A DNA stretch of 64,000 nt from Nocardioides astragali (GTDB lineage Bacteria; Actinomycetota; Actinomycetes; Propionibacteriales; Nocardioidaceae), in assembly GCF_024436375.1 (NCBI RefSeq), contig NZ_JAFMZM010000004.1, positions 62,001 through 126,000 of the forward strand, in the 5' to 3' direction. Shown piece by piece: positions 8,502 to 16,656 of the stretch. The notes beneath the pieces are model-generated. The model made no database searches. It worked only from the letters and a program-made list of their open reading frames with translations, and had not been told where the DNA came from. Both the position numbers and the translations under genes were made by a program. How positions within the stretch are numbered: position 1 is the stretch's first letter; every line of letters begins with the position of its first letter.

Positions 8502-9710
8502 GTGTCCTCCACCAAGCCGGCGCAGAAGCCCCGTGCGATGCTGCCGGTGCTGGCGGCCGCCGGTGCCAGTGGTGTCGCCGGCTACGTGGTCCTTGTGCTG
8601 GCGGCCCGCGTGCTGGACCCGGCGACCAACGCGACCTTCCTCGTCTACTGGGGGGCGCTCTTCGCCGTCTTCGGCGCTCTGATCGGCGTGACGACCGAGA
8701 CCACACGCGCCGTGTTCTCCGCCGGTGACAGCGGCTCCGCCCGGGTGGTCCCACTGGCCCTCGGGCTGGGTGGAGCGATCGCGCTGCTGGTGGGGCTGTC
8801 GGGTCTGGCGTGGGCGTCGCGGCTCTTCGGTGACGCGTGGCCCGGGCTGGTTGCGGCCATGGTCGTCGGCATCGTGCTCTTCACCTCGCACGCGGCACTC
8901 GTCGGCTCCGCGGCAGGGAGCGCGGCCTGGGCCTCGTACAGCCTGCTCGTCGGATCCGAGGCGGTCTGCCGTCTGGTCCTCTGTGCCGTGGCTGCGGTGG
9001 TCGGCGCCCAGCTGGTCGGCCTGGCGTGGGCCGTCGCCCTGGCGTGTGGGACGTGGCTGCTGCTGGTGCTCGCCCACCCGCGCTACCGGCGACTCATGTC
9101 TGTGCGCGCTCGCGGTAGCCGGGCGAGCCTGATCCGGCGCATGCTGGTGGCCTGCTCGGCGTCAGGGGTCTCCGCCCTGCTGCTGGTCGGTTACCCCGTT
9201 CTGCTCCGGGTGACGACACCATCCGACGTCTTCGCGGGCGCCGCTCCGATCGTGCTGTCTGTCTCGCTGTCGCGAGCCCCCCTGATGGTGCCTCTCGGGG
9301 TCTACCAGAACGTGCTGGTGACGCGGGTGATCAGCGACGGTGTTCCAGTGATCCGCCCGGTGCTCGCCGGCCTCGCCGCCGGGACCGTCATCGGAAGCGG
9401 CCTCGCCTGGCTGGCCGGGCCGTGGCTGCTGCACCTCGTCAATCCCGCTTACGACGTCTCGGGACCGGTGTTCGCGGCTCTGGTCGTGTCGGCTGGACTC
9501 ATGGCCACGCTCACCATCACCGGCGCCGCGACCGTCGCCCTGGACCACCACGATGTGTACCTCGCCGGATGGATGGCGGCGACCGTGGTGTCACTGCTCG
9601 TCCTGCTGTTGCCCGCCGGCCTGGAAGGCCGGGTGATCTCGTCCCTGGTCGCCGGCCCGCTGGTCGGCATGGCGGTCCACCTCCGCTGGGGCCTGCACCG
9701 CAGGGGCTAG
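8502..9710 (+). CDS. polysaccharide flippase-like polytopic membrane protein
   Basis: 402 aa with about 11-12 hydrophobic segments through the whole length and short basic loops (RYRRLMSVRARGSRASLIRR around 200). It resembles Wzx/MATE-fold exporters of lipid-linked oligosaccharides, which move a finished glycan unit across the membrane. It has no nucleotide-binding or enzyme motif. Its position between GT2 and GT4 genes supports a glycan-export role. The GTG start follows a TAGGAT box by 8 bases, so a separate leaderless transcript is likely. Family assignment comes from hydropathy and context and is moderately sure. Confidence 0.65.
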   Translation: MSSTKPAQKPRAMLPVLAAAGASGVAGYVVLVLAARVLDPATNATFLVYWGALFAVFGALIGVTTETTRAVFSAGDSGSARVVPLALGLGGAIALLVGLSGLAWASRLFGDAWPGLVAAMVVGIVLFTSHAALVGSAAGSAAWASYSLLVGSEAVCRLVLCAVAAVVGAQLVGLAWAVALACGTWLLLVLAHPRYRRLMSVRARGSRASLIRRMLVACSASGVSALLLVGYPVLLRVTTPSDVFAGAAPIVLSVSLSRAPLMVPLGVYQNVLVTRVISDGVPVIRPVLAGLAAGTVIGSGLAWLAGPWLLHLVNPAYDVSGPVFAALVVSAGLMATLTITGAATVALDHHDVYLAGWMAATVVSLLVLLLPAGLEGRVISSLVAGPLVGMAVHLRWGLHRRG

Positions 9711-9793
9711 GCTCCGCGCGATCGCTCGCCCACGCCATGCCCGCCCACGCCATGCCCCGTCGCCGTCCCACACTTCGTCCCGGAGGAGTCATC

Positions 9794-10897
9794 GTGCCCG
9801 GTCGTCCGCTCGTCCTCGTCGACATGCTGTCCTACACCGGCACGAAGGGCGGAATGGAGACCTACACCCGGGAGCTCTACCGCCAGCTCGGCGCCATGGA
9901 CACCGGCCTGGAATTCGTTGCGCTCGCGAGCAAGGAGGGCGCACGCCTGGACCTGTCGTGGTTCCCCGGTGAGGTCATCAGGTCGGGGATCAGCGGCGAG
10001 AACCGTTTCGTGTGGGCCTTCGGGGAGCTGGTGGCCTCGAGCTGGTTCGCCCGCCGCCGGCGTGCCGACCTGGTGCACTCGCCCGCCACGCTGGGACCCA
10101 TGTACACCTCCATGCCGACGGTCATCACGATCCACGACATGCTCTACTGGAGCAACCCCGAGCTGATGTCGACCCCCATGTACACGCGACCTGTCATGTG
10201 GATGGAGAAGCGCGGAGCGGCCAACGCCTCCCATGTCATCACCGACAGCGACGTCTCCGCCAACGAGATCGTCAAGTACCTCGGCTTCCCGCGCGAACGG
10301 CTGCACGTCGTGCCGCTCGCCGCCGGCCGCCCCGCAGCCACGGCCGCGTCCCAGCAGACCGAGAACCTCGTCCTGGCAAGCGGCCAGCGCCGACCTCACA
10401 AGAACTGGGAGCGACTGATCCGGGCCCTGGCCCTGGTGGAGGAGGACGTCCGCCCGCGGCTCGTGATCACCGGTGCCCGTGGGGAGGACCCGCTCGCCCC
10501 GGTCGTCGCGGAGACCCGCATGGAGCGCTGGGTCGAGCTCCGGGGCTGGGTCGACGACGACGAGCTGGCCGACCTCCAACGCCGGGCACGCGCCCTGGCG
10601 TTCCCGACCCTCGCCGAGGGCTTCGGCCTCCCGATCCTCGAGGCGATGTCCCTGGGGTTGCCCGTGCTCGCATCCGACCTCCCGGTGCTTCGGGAGGTCG
10701 GTGGTGACGCGGCCATGTGGTTCGATCCGCTGGATCTGGAATCGATCGCCGATGCGCTGCGCACGGCTGCCACACGTCCCGACGTGCTGTCGGCGCTCGC
10801 CGCGGTGGGGCTCGAACGCGCGCGCCTCTTCAGCTGGGAGCGAGTGGCGCGCGAGACCCTCGAGGTCTTCCACCGCGCACTGACGGACCATCGCTGA
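9794..10897 (+). CDS. glycosyltransferase family 4 (GT-B fold)
   Basis: 367 aa, typical of GT4 mannosyl/rhamnosyl transferases. The N-terminal half binds the acceptor (GTKGGMETYTRELYRQL). The C-terminal nucleotide-sugar domain has the hallmark stretch AFPTLAEGFGLPILEAMS (the E-x7-E region, around residue 275-290) and LASDLPVLREVGGDAAMWFDP. The start GTG has a GGAGGA Shine-Dalgarno 6 bases upstream; the open frame continues into the preceding gene but that part is a shadow. Cytoplasmic or membrane-peripheral; it extends the island's glycan. Confidence 0.85.
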   Translation: MPGRPLVLVDMLSYTGTKGGMETYTRELYRQLGAMDTGLEFVALASKEGARLDLSWFPGEVIRSGISGENRFVWAFGELVASSWFARRRRADLVHSPATLGPMYTSMPTVITIHDMLYWSNPELMSTPMYTRPVMWMEKRGAANASHVITDSDVSANEIVKYLGFPRERLHVVPLAAGRPAATAASQQTENLVLASGQRRPHKNWERLIRALALVEEDVRPRLVITGARGEDPLAPVVAETRMERWVELRGWVDDDELADLQRRARALAFPTLAEGFGLPILEAMSLGLPVLASDLPVLREVGGDAAMWFDPLDLESIADALRTAATRPDVLSALAAVGLERARLFSWERVARETLEVFHRALTDHR

Positions 10898-11075
10898 TGG
10901 TGCTTCTCCGTGATCCGGCTGGAAGGCCCTCGGCGCCAGCACGTCCGCGTCCCGGACGACCCCGGTTCGCGCGAGGGTTCGCAGGCGGCGGCGAGGCAGT
11001 AGTGCACAATTGCCGCACGTCGTGGTGGCCGGAAGGATGCCGCGCGACGTTCGCCAAGCGGAAGGCACAAGCGGC

Positions 11076-11978
11076 ATGCTCCTGAGGTATCTGGACCAGT
11101 TGCCAGACAGGTTCGTGAAGTTCCACCAGAGGACGCCGTTCGTCCTCGCGATCCTGCGGCCGGTGCGGCCGCTGCTGATCAAGACCTTCCAGAGCATCCA
11201 ACGATGGCTGAAGGAGCGCGACATCCGCAGGCGCAGCCGGGTCGAGGAGATGTCATCACGCGAGCAGCTCGAGGAGTTCTTCGACACTCTCCGCGCCTAC
11301 GATCCGGGCCTGCCGATGATCCGGCTCGGCGGCCAGGGCGATGGAGGGTACGTGGTTCCTGACGACCTGGACGGTCTGGCCGCGTGCATCTCGCCGGGCG
11401 TCTCGACCGTGGCAGACTTCGAACTCGCTCTGGCCGGGCGCGGAGTACCCTCGTTCATGGCCGATGCGTCGGTCGATGCCGCGCCTGCGGATCACCCGCT
11501 CTTCGACTTCGAGCCAACCTTCGTCGGAACGGAGGACGCTCCTGGCTGGACGACGCTGGAGAGCTGGTTGCGCCGGAAGGCACCGGACACCGGCGACCTG
11601 CTCCTGCAGATGGACATCGAAGGGGCCGAGTGGCCCGTCCTGGGGGCGGTGGACCGCGAAACCCTGCTGCGGTTCCGCATGATCGTCCTCGAGCTCCACG
11701 ACGTGCACAAGGTCTTCCTCCGCAGCGGCCTGGACGAGGTGGGTCAGGTGCTGAGGAAGCTCCTCGACGACTTCGAGATGGTCCATGTCCACGCCAACAA
11801 CAACCTGCAGCCAGTTCGTCGTCATGGCTACGAGGTTCCTCCGGTCCTGGAGATGACCCTCCTACGGAAGGACCGCGTCCGGCGCAGGACGCCGGTCGAC
11901 AAGCTTCCCCATCCGCTCGACGTCCGGAACAACGCGTTCGTGCCCGAGCTCGTGCTCGCCCCCTACTGGTACGCCTGA
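11076..11978 (+). CDS. FkbM-like methyltransferase
   Basis: About 300 aa. The core, residues about 65-275, holds GGQGDGGYVVPDD, SPGVSTVADFE (glycine-rich SAM region), LLLQMDIEGAEWPVL (the DIEGxE motif typical of FkbM-type O-methyltransferases) and VHVHANNN. The N-terminus is basic and moderately hydrophobic (RPVRPLLIKTF), perhaps membrane-associated. It would O-methylate a sugar or lipid carrier in the glycan pathway. I chose the ATG at 11076, with CGGAAGG about 11 bases upstream; in-frame TTG (11010) and ATG (11037) starts would lengthen it. A CACAAT box at 11005 may be its promoter. Confidence 0.72.
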   Translation: MLLRYLDQLPDRFVKFHQRTPFVLAILRPVRPLLIKTFQSIQRWLKERDIRRRSRVEEMSSREQLEEFFDTLRAYDPGLPMIRLGGQGDGGYVVPDDLDGLAACISPGVSTVADFELALAGRGVPSFMADASVDAAPADHPLFDFEPTFVGTEDAPGWTTLESWLRRKAPDTGDLLLQMDIEGAEWPVLGAVDRETLLRFRMIVLELHDVHKVFLRSGLDEVGQVLRKLLDDFEMVHVHANNNLQPVRRHGYEVPPVLEMTLLRKDRVRRRTPVDKLPHPLDVRNNAFVPELVLAPYWYA

Positions 11979-11983
11979 GCTCC

Positions 11984-11996
11984 GCCCCGCAGGGGC
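11984..11996. terminator. short GC hairpin between convergent glycan genes
   Basis: GCCCC-GCA-GGGGC lies six bases after the FkbM-like stop and before the end of the convergent GT2. The stem is short and there is no U tract, so this is a weak terminator candidate. Confidence 0.35.
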
Positions 11997-12039
11997 CCAG
12001 ACGTTCTGCCGCACCTCGCGGGGGGGGGCATGGGGGTCC

Positions 12040-12945
12040 TTACCGTGCCACAGCGTGCATCATCACCTGCCGGAGCACCGCTGCGTCTCGGAGCCGGGCG
12101 GCCTCGGGAAGGAAGGTGAGCGCGTGCAGCCGCGAGGTCCATCGCCGCTGGGCCGCCCGTCGTGCCCTCGTCCAACCGACGCGCTGCATCTGCTCGGCGG
12201 CCTCGGCGAAGTAGCGTCGGTCCTGTGCGAACCTGGTGCCGTCGCGGAGGGCGGCGCCCGACAGGCTGCTCGCGTGACGCCGGTAGGCGAAGGTGACCGC
12301 GGGATCCAGCACGAGCGACGAACCGTCGGCCACCAGGTCGATGACCAGAGCGAGGTCGAGGATGATAGGAAGGTCCTGGCGGAAAGCATGCTGCTTGACG
12401 CGCGCCGTGCGGAAGACGAGCGAGGGCCAGTAGAGCCAGTTGCCCCGCAGCAGACTGGCGGCCAGCTCTTCGCCCGCAAGCAGGACCGGCTCGCGCACCG
12501 ACGGAGTCAGCCAGCCCTTGACTCGGTCGCCCAGCGGGGAGATCGTCGCGCCGTCGGCGTCGATCACCCGCACGCCCGGCTGGAAGACGTCGGCCTGAGG
12601 GAACTTCATCAGCAGCGCGCGGGATCGCGAGACGAACTCCGGCTCGAGCAGGTCGTCACTGCCGAGGAACATCACGGCATCGCCGCCGGCGAGCTCGAGG
12701 CAGCGCTGGAAGTTCGCGGCGATGCCGAGGTTTTCCTCGTTGCGCCGGTAGCGGATGCGCGGGTCGTCCTCGGCGGCGAAGTGCTCGGCTACGGTCCGAT
12801 CGGGGTAGCCGTCGTCGACGACGGTCACCGTCCAGCGCGGGTCGTCCTGGGCGCGGACGCTCTCGACCGTGGCGTAGAGCAGATCGGGGTCGCCCCAGTA
12901 GGGGATGAAGATCTCGAGGTCGGAGGGTTCGAGAGACGCGCTCAC
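12040..12945 (-). CDS. glycosyltransferase family 2
   Basis: 301 aa. A single GT-A domain starts almost at the N-terminus (EIFIPYWGDPDLLYATVESV, VTVVDDGYPD) with the metal-binding-type motif MFLGSDDLLEPEF around residue 100, followed by a helical C-terminal part ending near the membrane. The GTG start at 12945 overlaps the DUF2304 stop by GTGA; the longer open frame upstream runs through DUF2304 and is rejected. It is the last gene of the four-gene reverse operon and probably adds a sugar to a lipid-linked or cell-wall glycan. Confidence 0.82.
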   Translation of the reverse strand: MSASLEPSDLEIFIPYWGDPDLLYATVESVRAQDDPRWTVTVVDDGYPDRTVAEHFAAEDDPRIRYRRNEENLGIAANFQRCLELAGGDAVMFLGSDDLLEPEFVSRSRALLMKFPQADVFQPGVRVIDADGATISPLGDRVKGWLTPSVREPVLLAGEELAASLLRGNWLYWPSLVFRTARVKQHAFRQDLPIILDLALVIDLVADGSSLVLDPAVTFAYRRHASSLSGAALRDGTRFAQDRRYFAEAAEQMQRVGWTRARRAAQRRWTSRLHALTFLPEAARLRDAAVLRQVMMHAVAR

Positions 12946-13328
12946 GTCGAGGACTCGTCGCGCGTCGGGTCCTCGGGCCGGTTCTGGCCTTCGACGCGCT
13001 CGATCTCTAGCCGGAGCAGGGCCACCTCCTCGGCCAGCGTGCGCGTCCTCTCCTCGAGCCGGCTCAACTCGGAGCTGTGCTGCAGCGTCAGCACCAGGAT
13101 CACGATGGCGGCCCCGAAGAAGAGCAGGTTGGCGGGCACCTCGAGGCCGAGGGCGTCGGACGTCTTCACCAGCAGGACCGGAGCCGCCGCGACGGTGATG
13201 ACGGCAATGGCGACCACGGCCCAGATCAGCGCGTACTTCTCGCGGAGACGGTGCCGGCGCATCAGCTCGAAGAGTGCTAGCAGGACGATGGCCGACCCGG
13301 CGATGCCAAGGATCGTGCTGCCGCTCAT
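12942..13328 (-). CDS. DUF2304 family small membrane protein
   Basis: 128 aa. Three hydrophobic helices (residues about 5-20, 33-55, 65-85) and a charged helical tail (ELSRLEERTRTLAEEVALLRLE). The family is widely found next to GT2 genes of the polyprenyl-phosphate type, and a helper role for the membrane-bound transferase is inferred. Both ends overlap neighbours (ATGA with the GT2 upstream, GTGA with the GT2 downstream), so expression as one unit is near certain. Confidence 0.8.
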   Translation of the reverse strand: MSGSTILGIAGSAIVLLALFELMRRHRLREKYALIWAVVAIAVITVAAAPVLLVKTSDALGLEVPANLLFFGAAIVILVLTLQHSSELSRLEERTRTLAEEVALLRLEIERVEGQNRPEDPTRDESST

Positions 13329-14179
13329 GGCTGCCCCTCCCTCTCCGCGTCGGGGAGCTGGACGGGGCGCTCCGGGGCAACCGCCGGACCCGGGGAGTCG
13401 ATGCCTTCGTCGAACTGGGCCGGCCAGTCGCGTACCAGCGCGAGCATGAGTGCGACCACCGCACGGAAGAGGTAGACCGCCGCCTTGAGGGGCGAGTGGG
13501 AGGCCTGTCCGCCCGACCGTGGCCGCATGGTCACGGCCTCCTGGGTGATGCTGCATCCGGCGCGAGCGGCGATGACAAGGGACTCGACCGTGTCGCCGAG
13601 GTACTCGGCAGGGTAGTGCTGGGCGAAGAGCGCGATGGCGCGGCGATTGGAGACCCGGAAGCCCGAGGTGACGTCGGTCAGCTTGGTGCGCGCGAGCCGG
13701 GACAGCACCCGTGCGAGCAGCACCATCGCCCACCGGCGCGGCCCGCGGACCTTGTAAGGGTCGTCCGCGGTGGCGAAGCGGGCACCGATCACCACGTCGG
13801 CGCCGGCGAGGCGCTCGACCAGCCGGGCGAGGTAGCGCGGGTCGTGCTGGCCGTCCGCGTCGATCTGCACGGCGACGTCGTAGCCATGGCGCAGGGCGTA
13901 CCGGTAGCCCGTGCGCATCGCGCCGCCCACGCCGAGGTTGAACGGCAACTGGCACACCATGGCGCCGGCGTCGGCTGCGACGTTCGCAGTTCGGTCGCCG
14001 GACCCGTCGTCGACGACCAGCAGGTCCGCCCACGGCACGGTGTCGCCGATCTCGCTCAGGGTGCGGGCGATGCTCTCCTGCTCGTTCCAGGCGGGGACGA
14101 TGATGAGAGTCCTGGGATGGTCGCCGGCTGCGGACACGGGCGGGATGCTACCAATCGGGCGGTCCGGCCCGGGCCGCAT
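13325..14179 (-). CDS. polyprenyl-phosphate sugar transferase-like GT2 (DPM1/GtrB-like)
   Basis: 284 aa. GT-A domain with LIIVPAWNEQESI, LVVDDGSGDRTANVA, FNLGVGGAMRTGYRYA and the metal site QIDADGQHDP, all features of dolichol-phosphate-mannose-synthase-like enzymes that charge polyprenyl phosphate with a sugar. A C-terminal hydrophobic stretch (KAAVYLFRAVVALMLALV) may anchor it. The ATG at 14179 overlaps the stop of the upstream membrane protein (ATGA). In context it would make the lipid-linked sugar donor used outside the cell by the GT-C-like protein encoded upstream. Confidence 0.85.
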   Translation of the reverse strand: MRPGPDRPIGSIPPVSAAGDHPRTLIIVPAWNEQESIARTLSEIGDTVPWADLLVVDDGSGDRTANVAADAGAMVCQLPFNLGVGGAMRTGYRYALRHGYDVAVQIDADGQHDPRYLARLVERLAGADVVIGARFATADDPYKVRGPRRWAMVLLARVLSRLARTKLTDVTSGFRVSNRRAIALFAQHYPAEYLGDTVESLVIAARAGCSITQEAVTMRPRSGGQASHSPLKAAVYLFRAVVALMLALVRDWPAQFDEGIDSPGPAVAPERPVQLPDAEREGQP

Positions 14180-15546
14180 CACACCTCTCCCAGCGCGAGC
14201 GCCAGGCCCCAGGTCACCACGCCGAGCGCGAGCAAGCCGTATCGCATCCATGCGCGCCGGGTATCCACGAGCAGGCCGGCCGACAACAGCGCCCACGGCA
14301 GTAGGGAGTTGGCGTAGCGGCTGGGGAGCGGGACGTAGTTGTTCTCGACGAATCCCACCACGATGGCCAGCGCGGGGGCGGCGAGCACGGCGACGAGCAC
14401 GGTGCTCAGGCCGACGACCCGGTGCGCGGCGCGGACCCCCTTCGAGAGCGCCAGCCCGGTGGCGCCGCCGATGGCGAGTGCGGTGACGGCGGCGTAGACC
14501 GGCAGGCTCGCGGGCCCGGTGGCGTACGGCGAGGTGGCGCCGCCGCCCAGGTTCGGGAGGAAGTTCCCGAACTCCACGAGGAGGTTCGCGCCCTTCAACG
14601 GAGCGCCGAAACCGAAGGACGGCTGCTCACCGACGGAGAGCGCGGACCGCAGCGCGAGCCATCCCGCCTGAGCGAACACTGGAAGGACCACGGTCGCCAG
14701 CGCGGAGACGGAGCGCCGGTCGGTGACGAAGGACCGGAGCCGGGGCACCGCCCTGACTCCTCCAAGATCTGGTCCACGGTTCAGTCCCAGCGCCGCCGCG
14801 AAGAGGAGCACCAGCGCCGCCGCACCGAATCCGATCAGGTTCTGAAGCTTGAAGAGTGTGGCGACCACGGCTGCGACGGGCAGGAGGACGAGGGAACCGC
14901 GCGCTCCGTCGAGGGCGCGCATGGTGAGCCACGCTGCCAGCGCGCCGGCGGCGAGTGCCGTGGCGTCGGTCGAGATGTACGTCGTCCCCCAGTACGCCGC
15001 GAGGGAGCCGACGAGGACGAGGCCGAGGCCGACCGCGACCGGGATGGGGACCCTGGCTCGCCGCAGCGCGAGGTAGAGGAACACGGCGCCGAGGCTCAGC
15101 CAGAAGCCGCCCACGGCCCGGCCGGCGCTGACGAAGTCGACGCCTGCCCAGATCAGTGGCTGCGCGAGGACCCGAGTGATGGCGAAGTAGAGCGGCGTGT
15201 AGAGATCGGCCGTGGTGCCACCTGCGAGCGGGTACCCCACGCTGTTCGGCTTGCGGCACCCCTCGGGGTTCGGCGGCATCTCCGGGATGAGACGCACGCC
15301 GTGGCACACCATGTACTTCCGGGCCAAGAGAGGCATGTCCTCGCCGCGGCGCACGATCCCGTGGTCGGCGACCTTCGCGTAGTACCCCACGTACTGGTAC
15401 TCGTCGATCGGGGACATCATCTCGTGCTCAGCGACCTGCTCCGACGTGAACACGAAGGAGGCCACGATCAGCGCCAGCACGGCGAGGAGGTCCCCTCGCC
15501 GACGCACCCAGGACGCCTTCGTTCCCCCGCCCTCTGCTTGTTCCAT
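14179..15546 (-). CDS. GT-C-like polytopic membrane protein, putative glycosyltransferase
   Basis: 455 aa. N-terminal helix, then a long first extracytoplasmic loop with SPIDEYQYVGYYAKVADHG (residues about 45-65, a DE-type acidic site as in GT-C enzymes) and two Cys residues (VCHGV, EGCRKP). About ten further hydrophobic helices follow. GT-C enzymes use polyprenyl-phosphate sugars, which fits the GT2 encoded next in the operon. Substrate unknown. A TAGGGT box (15560-15555) lies 8 bases before the ATG, so the operon probably starts as a leaderless message here. Confidence 0.6.
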   Translation of the reverse strand: MEQAEGGGTKASWVRRRGDLLAVLALIVASFVFTSEQVAEHEMMSPIDEYQYVGYYAKVADHGIVRRGEDMPLLARKYMVCHGVRLIPEMPPNPEGCRKPNSVGYPLAGGTTADLYTPLYFAITRVLAQPLIWAGVDFVSAGRAVGGFWLSLGAVFLYLALRRARVPIPVAVGLGLVLVGSLAAYWGTTYISTDATALAAGALAAWLTMRALDGARGSLVLLPVAAVVATLFKLQNLIGFGAAALVLLFAAALGLNRGPDLGGVRAVPRLRSFVTDRRSVSALATVVLPVFAQAGWLALRSALSVGEQPSFGFGAPLKGANLLVEFGNFLPNLGGGATSPYATGPASLPVYAAVTALAIGGATGLALSKGVRAAHRVVGLSTVLVAVLAAPALAIVVGFVENNYVPLPSRYANSLLPWALLSAGLLVDTRRAWMRYGLLALGVVTWGLALALGEV

Positions 15547-15554
15547 GGGACCGG

Positions 15555-15560
15555 ACCCTA
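15555..15560 (-). promoter_or_regulatory. TAGGGT -10 box for reverse glycan operon
   Basis: On the minus strand TAGGGT precedes the ATG at 15546 by 8 bases without a ribosome binding site. It is back to back with the forward box at 15596. Confidence 0.45.
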
Positions 15561-15595
15561 GCCAAGCGGAGTGCCGCCACGGAATTCAACGGGTC

Positions 15596-15601
15596 TAGCC
15601 T
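15596..15601 (+). promoter_or_regulatory. TAGCCT -10 box for DUF2344 gene
   Basis: TAGCCT lies 8 bases before the GTG at 15610, and no Shine-Dalgarno is visible. This layout decides the start at 15610 over the in-frame GTG at 15571, which lies upstream of the box. Confidence 0.45.
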
Positions 15602-15609
15602 TGACGCCC

Positions 15610-16332
15610 GTGCCCCAGAACCAACCCGAGCAGCAAGCTCCTCCGGTCCAGCGCCTCCGCGTGCGCTACGCCAAGCGCGGCCGGCTGCGCTTCACCAGCC
15701 ACCGTGACTTCAGCCGAGCGTTCGAGCGCGCGGTGTTCCGGGCGCGGATCCCCATGGCGTACTCGTCCGGCTTCAACCCGCACCCGCGCATCTCCTACGC
15801 CGGCGCCGCGCCCACCGGCTCCGCGAGCGAGGCCGAGTACCTCGAGCTGGCGTTGGCCGAGGTGGTCGTGCCGGCCGAGGTGCACGCCATGCTCGATGAG
15901 GCGCTGCCGCCCGGCCTGGACGTCCTCGAGGTCGTCGAGTCGCCTGGAGGATCGCTGTCCGACCTGCTCGAGGGCAGTCGCTGGCGCATCGACCTCGCCG
16001 CCGACGGGGCGGCAGCGGCGGACGCCGTCGCCCGCTTCCTCGCCGCGGACGAGGCTCTCGTCGAGCGGATGACCAAGAAGGGGATGCGCGAGTTCGACGC
16101 CCGCGGCGCGGTGGTGTCCCTCGTGGTGCTGCCGGCCGACGACCCGGGACGTACGTCGCTCGACGTGGTGCTGCGGCACGGGACCCCGGCCGTACGCCCC
16201 GACGACGTCCTGCGCGGGCTCGAGACCGTGGCCGGCCTCCCGGCGGGTGAGGCCCCGATGATGACCCGACTGGCCCAGGGGCCGCTGCTCGACTCCGGCG
16301 AGGTCGGCGACCCGCTGGCCGGTCACGCATAG
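15610..16332 (+). CDS. radical SAM-linked protein, DUF2344/TIGR03936
   Basis: About 240 aa. The N-terminal signature RLRVRYAKRGRLRFTSHRD, FNPHPRISYA and EAEYLELAL are typical of DUF2344, a domain found beside or fused to TIGR03960 radical SAM proteins. Function unknown; a role in RNA modification or ribosome biology is often guessed because of the rne/L21/L27 neighbours. Here the radical SAM partner (3579-5552) is separated from it by the glycan island, although both genes look intact. The start is the GTG at 15610 (see the TAGCCT box). Confidence 0.85.
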   Translation: MPQNQPEQQAPPVQRLRVRYAKRGRLRFTSHRDFSRAFERAVFRARIPMAYSSGFNPHPRISYAGAAPTGSASEAEYLELALAEVVVPAEVHAMLDEALPPGLDVLEVVESPGGSLSDLLEGSRWRIDLAADGAAAADAVARFLAADEALVERMTKKGMREFDARGAVVSLVVLPADDPGRTSLDVVLRHGTPAVRPDDVLRGLETVAGLPAGEAPMMTRLAQGPLLDSGEVGDPLAGHA

Positions 16333-16656
16333 GGGCTCTCGGCGGCCGGTGTGCGATACTCGCCACGTTCGACGCCCGGGCAACTTCCGGGACCACGTCG
16401 AGCCGACGACGTTCTCGCCGGTCACCCCAGTGGCAGGCACCCCGGGTGGGTGGACGTCACCGGACCGCGACGCGGCCACAGGAGTCGGTGACAGCGACTC
16501 AGGGGTGGCCCGGCGACCGCGGCAGGTGGCAGACAGCCTTCGGAGACGCACACGCGGAGGGTGTCGCCGCCACTGAAGCTTTGCGTCCCCGGGATCGCCA
16601 ACACCGAGAGCGGTGGACGCCGTACCGGCACCGTGACGGTGCCCGAGGAGCACGAC
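16333..16656 (+). promoter_or_regulatory. long leader region upstream of RNase E gene
   Basis: 324 bases without a convincing gene. A GCGATACT stretch near 16363 is a candidate -10 region and would give a leader of about 290 bases. The region has several GC-rich inverted repeats, and a perfect 17-bp palindrome (16627-16643) lies just before the Shine-Dalgarno. RNase E genes in other bacteria are autoregulated through long leaders; whether that holds here is inference. Confidence 0.4.
16627..16643 (+). promoter_or_regulatory. 17-bp palindrome before rne ribosome binding site
   Basis: GGCACCGT-G-ACGGTGCC is a perfect inverted repeat ending one base before the CGAGGAG ribosome-binding region and 13 bases before the ATG. 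As RNA the arms could pair only around a very short loop; as DNA it has operator-like symmetry. Confidence 0.4.

Noticed and set aside
10897..11085. 62-aa forward frame starting by TGATG overlap after the GT4 gene
   Set aside because: No Shine-Dalgarno of its own, Arg/Pro-rich shadow-like composition, and it overlaps the FkbM-like start.
12020..12028. Run of nine G as a phase-variation tract
   Set aside because: It lies between two convergent genes, outside both coding regions, with no promoter nearby.
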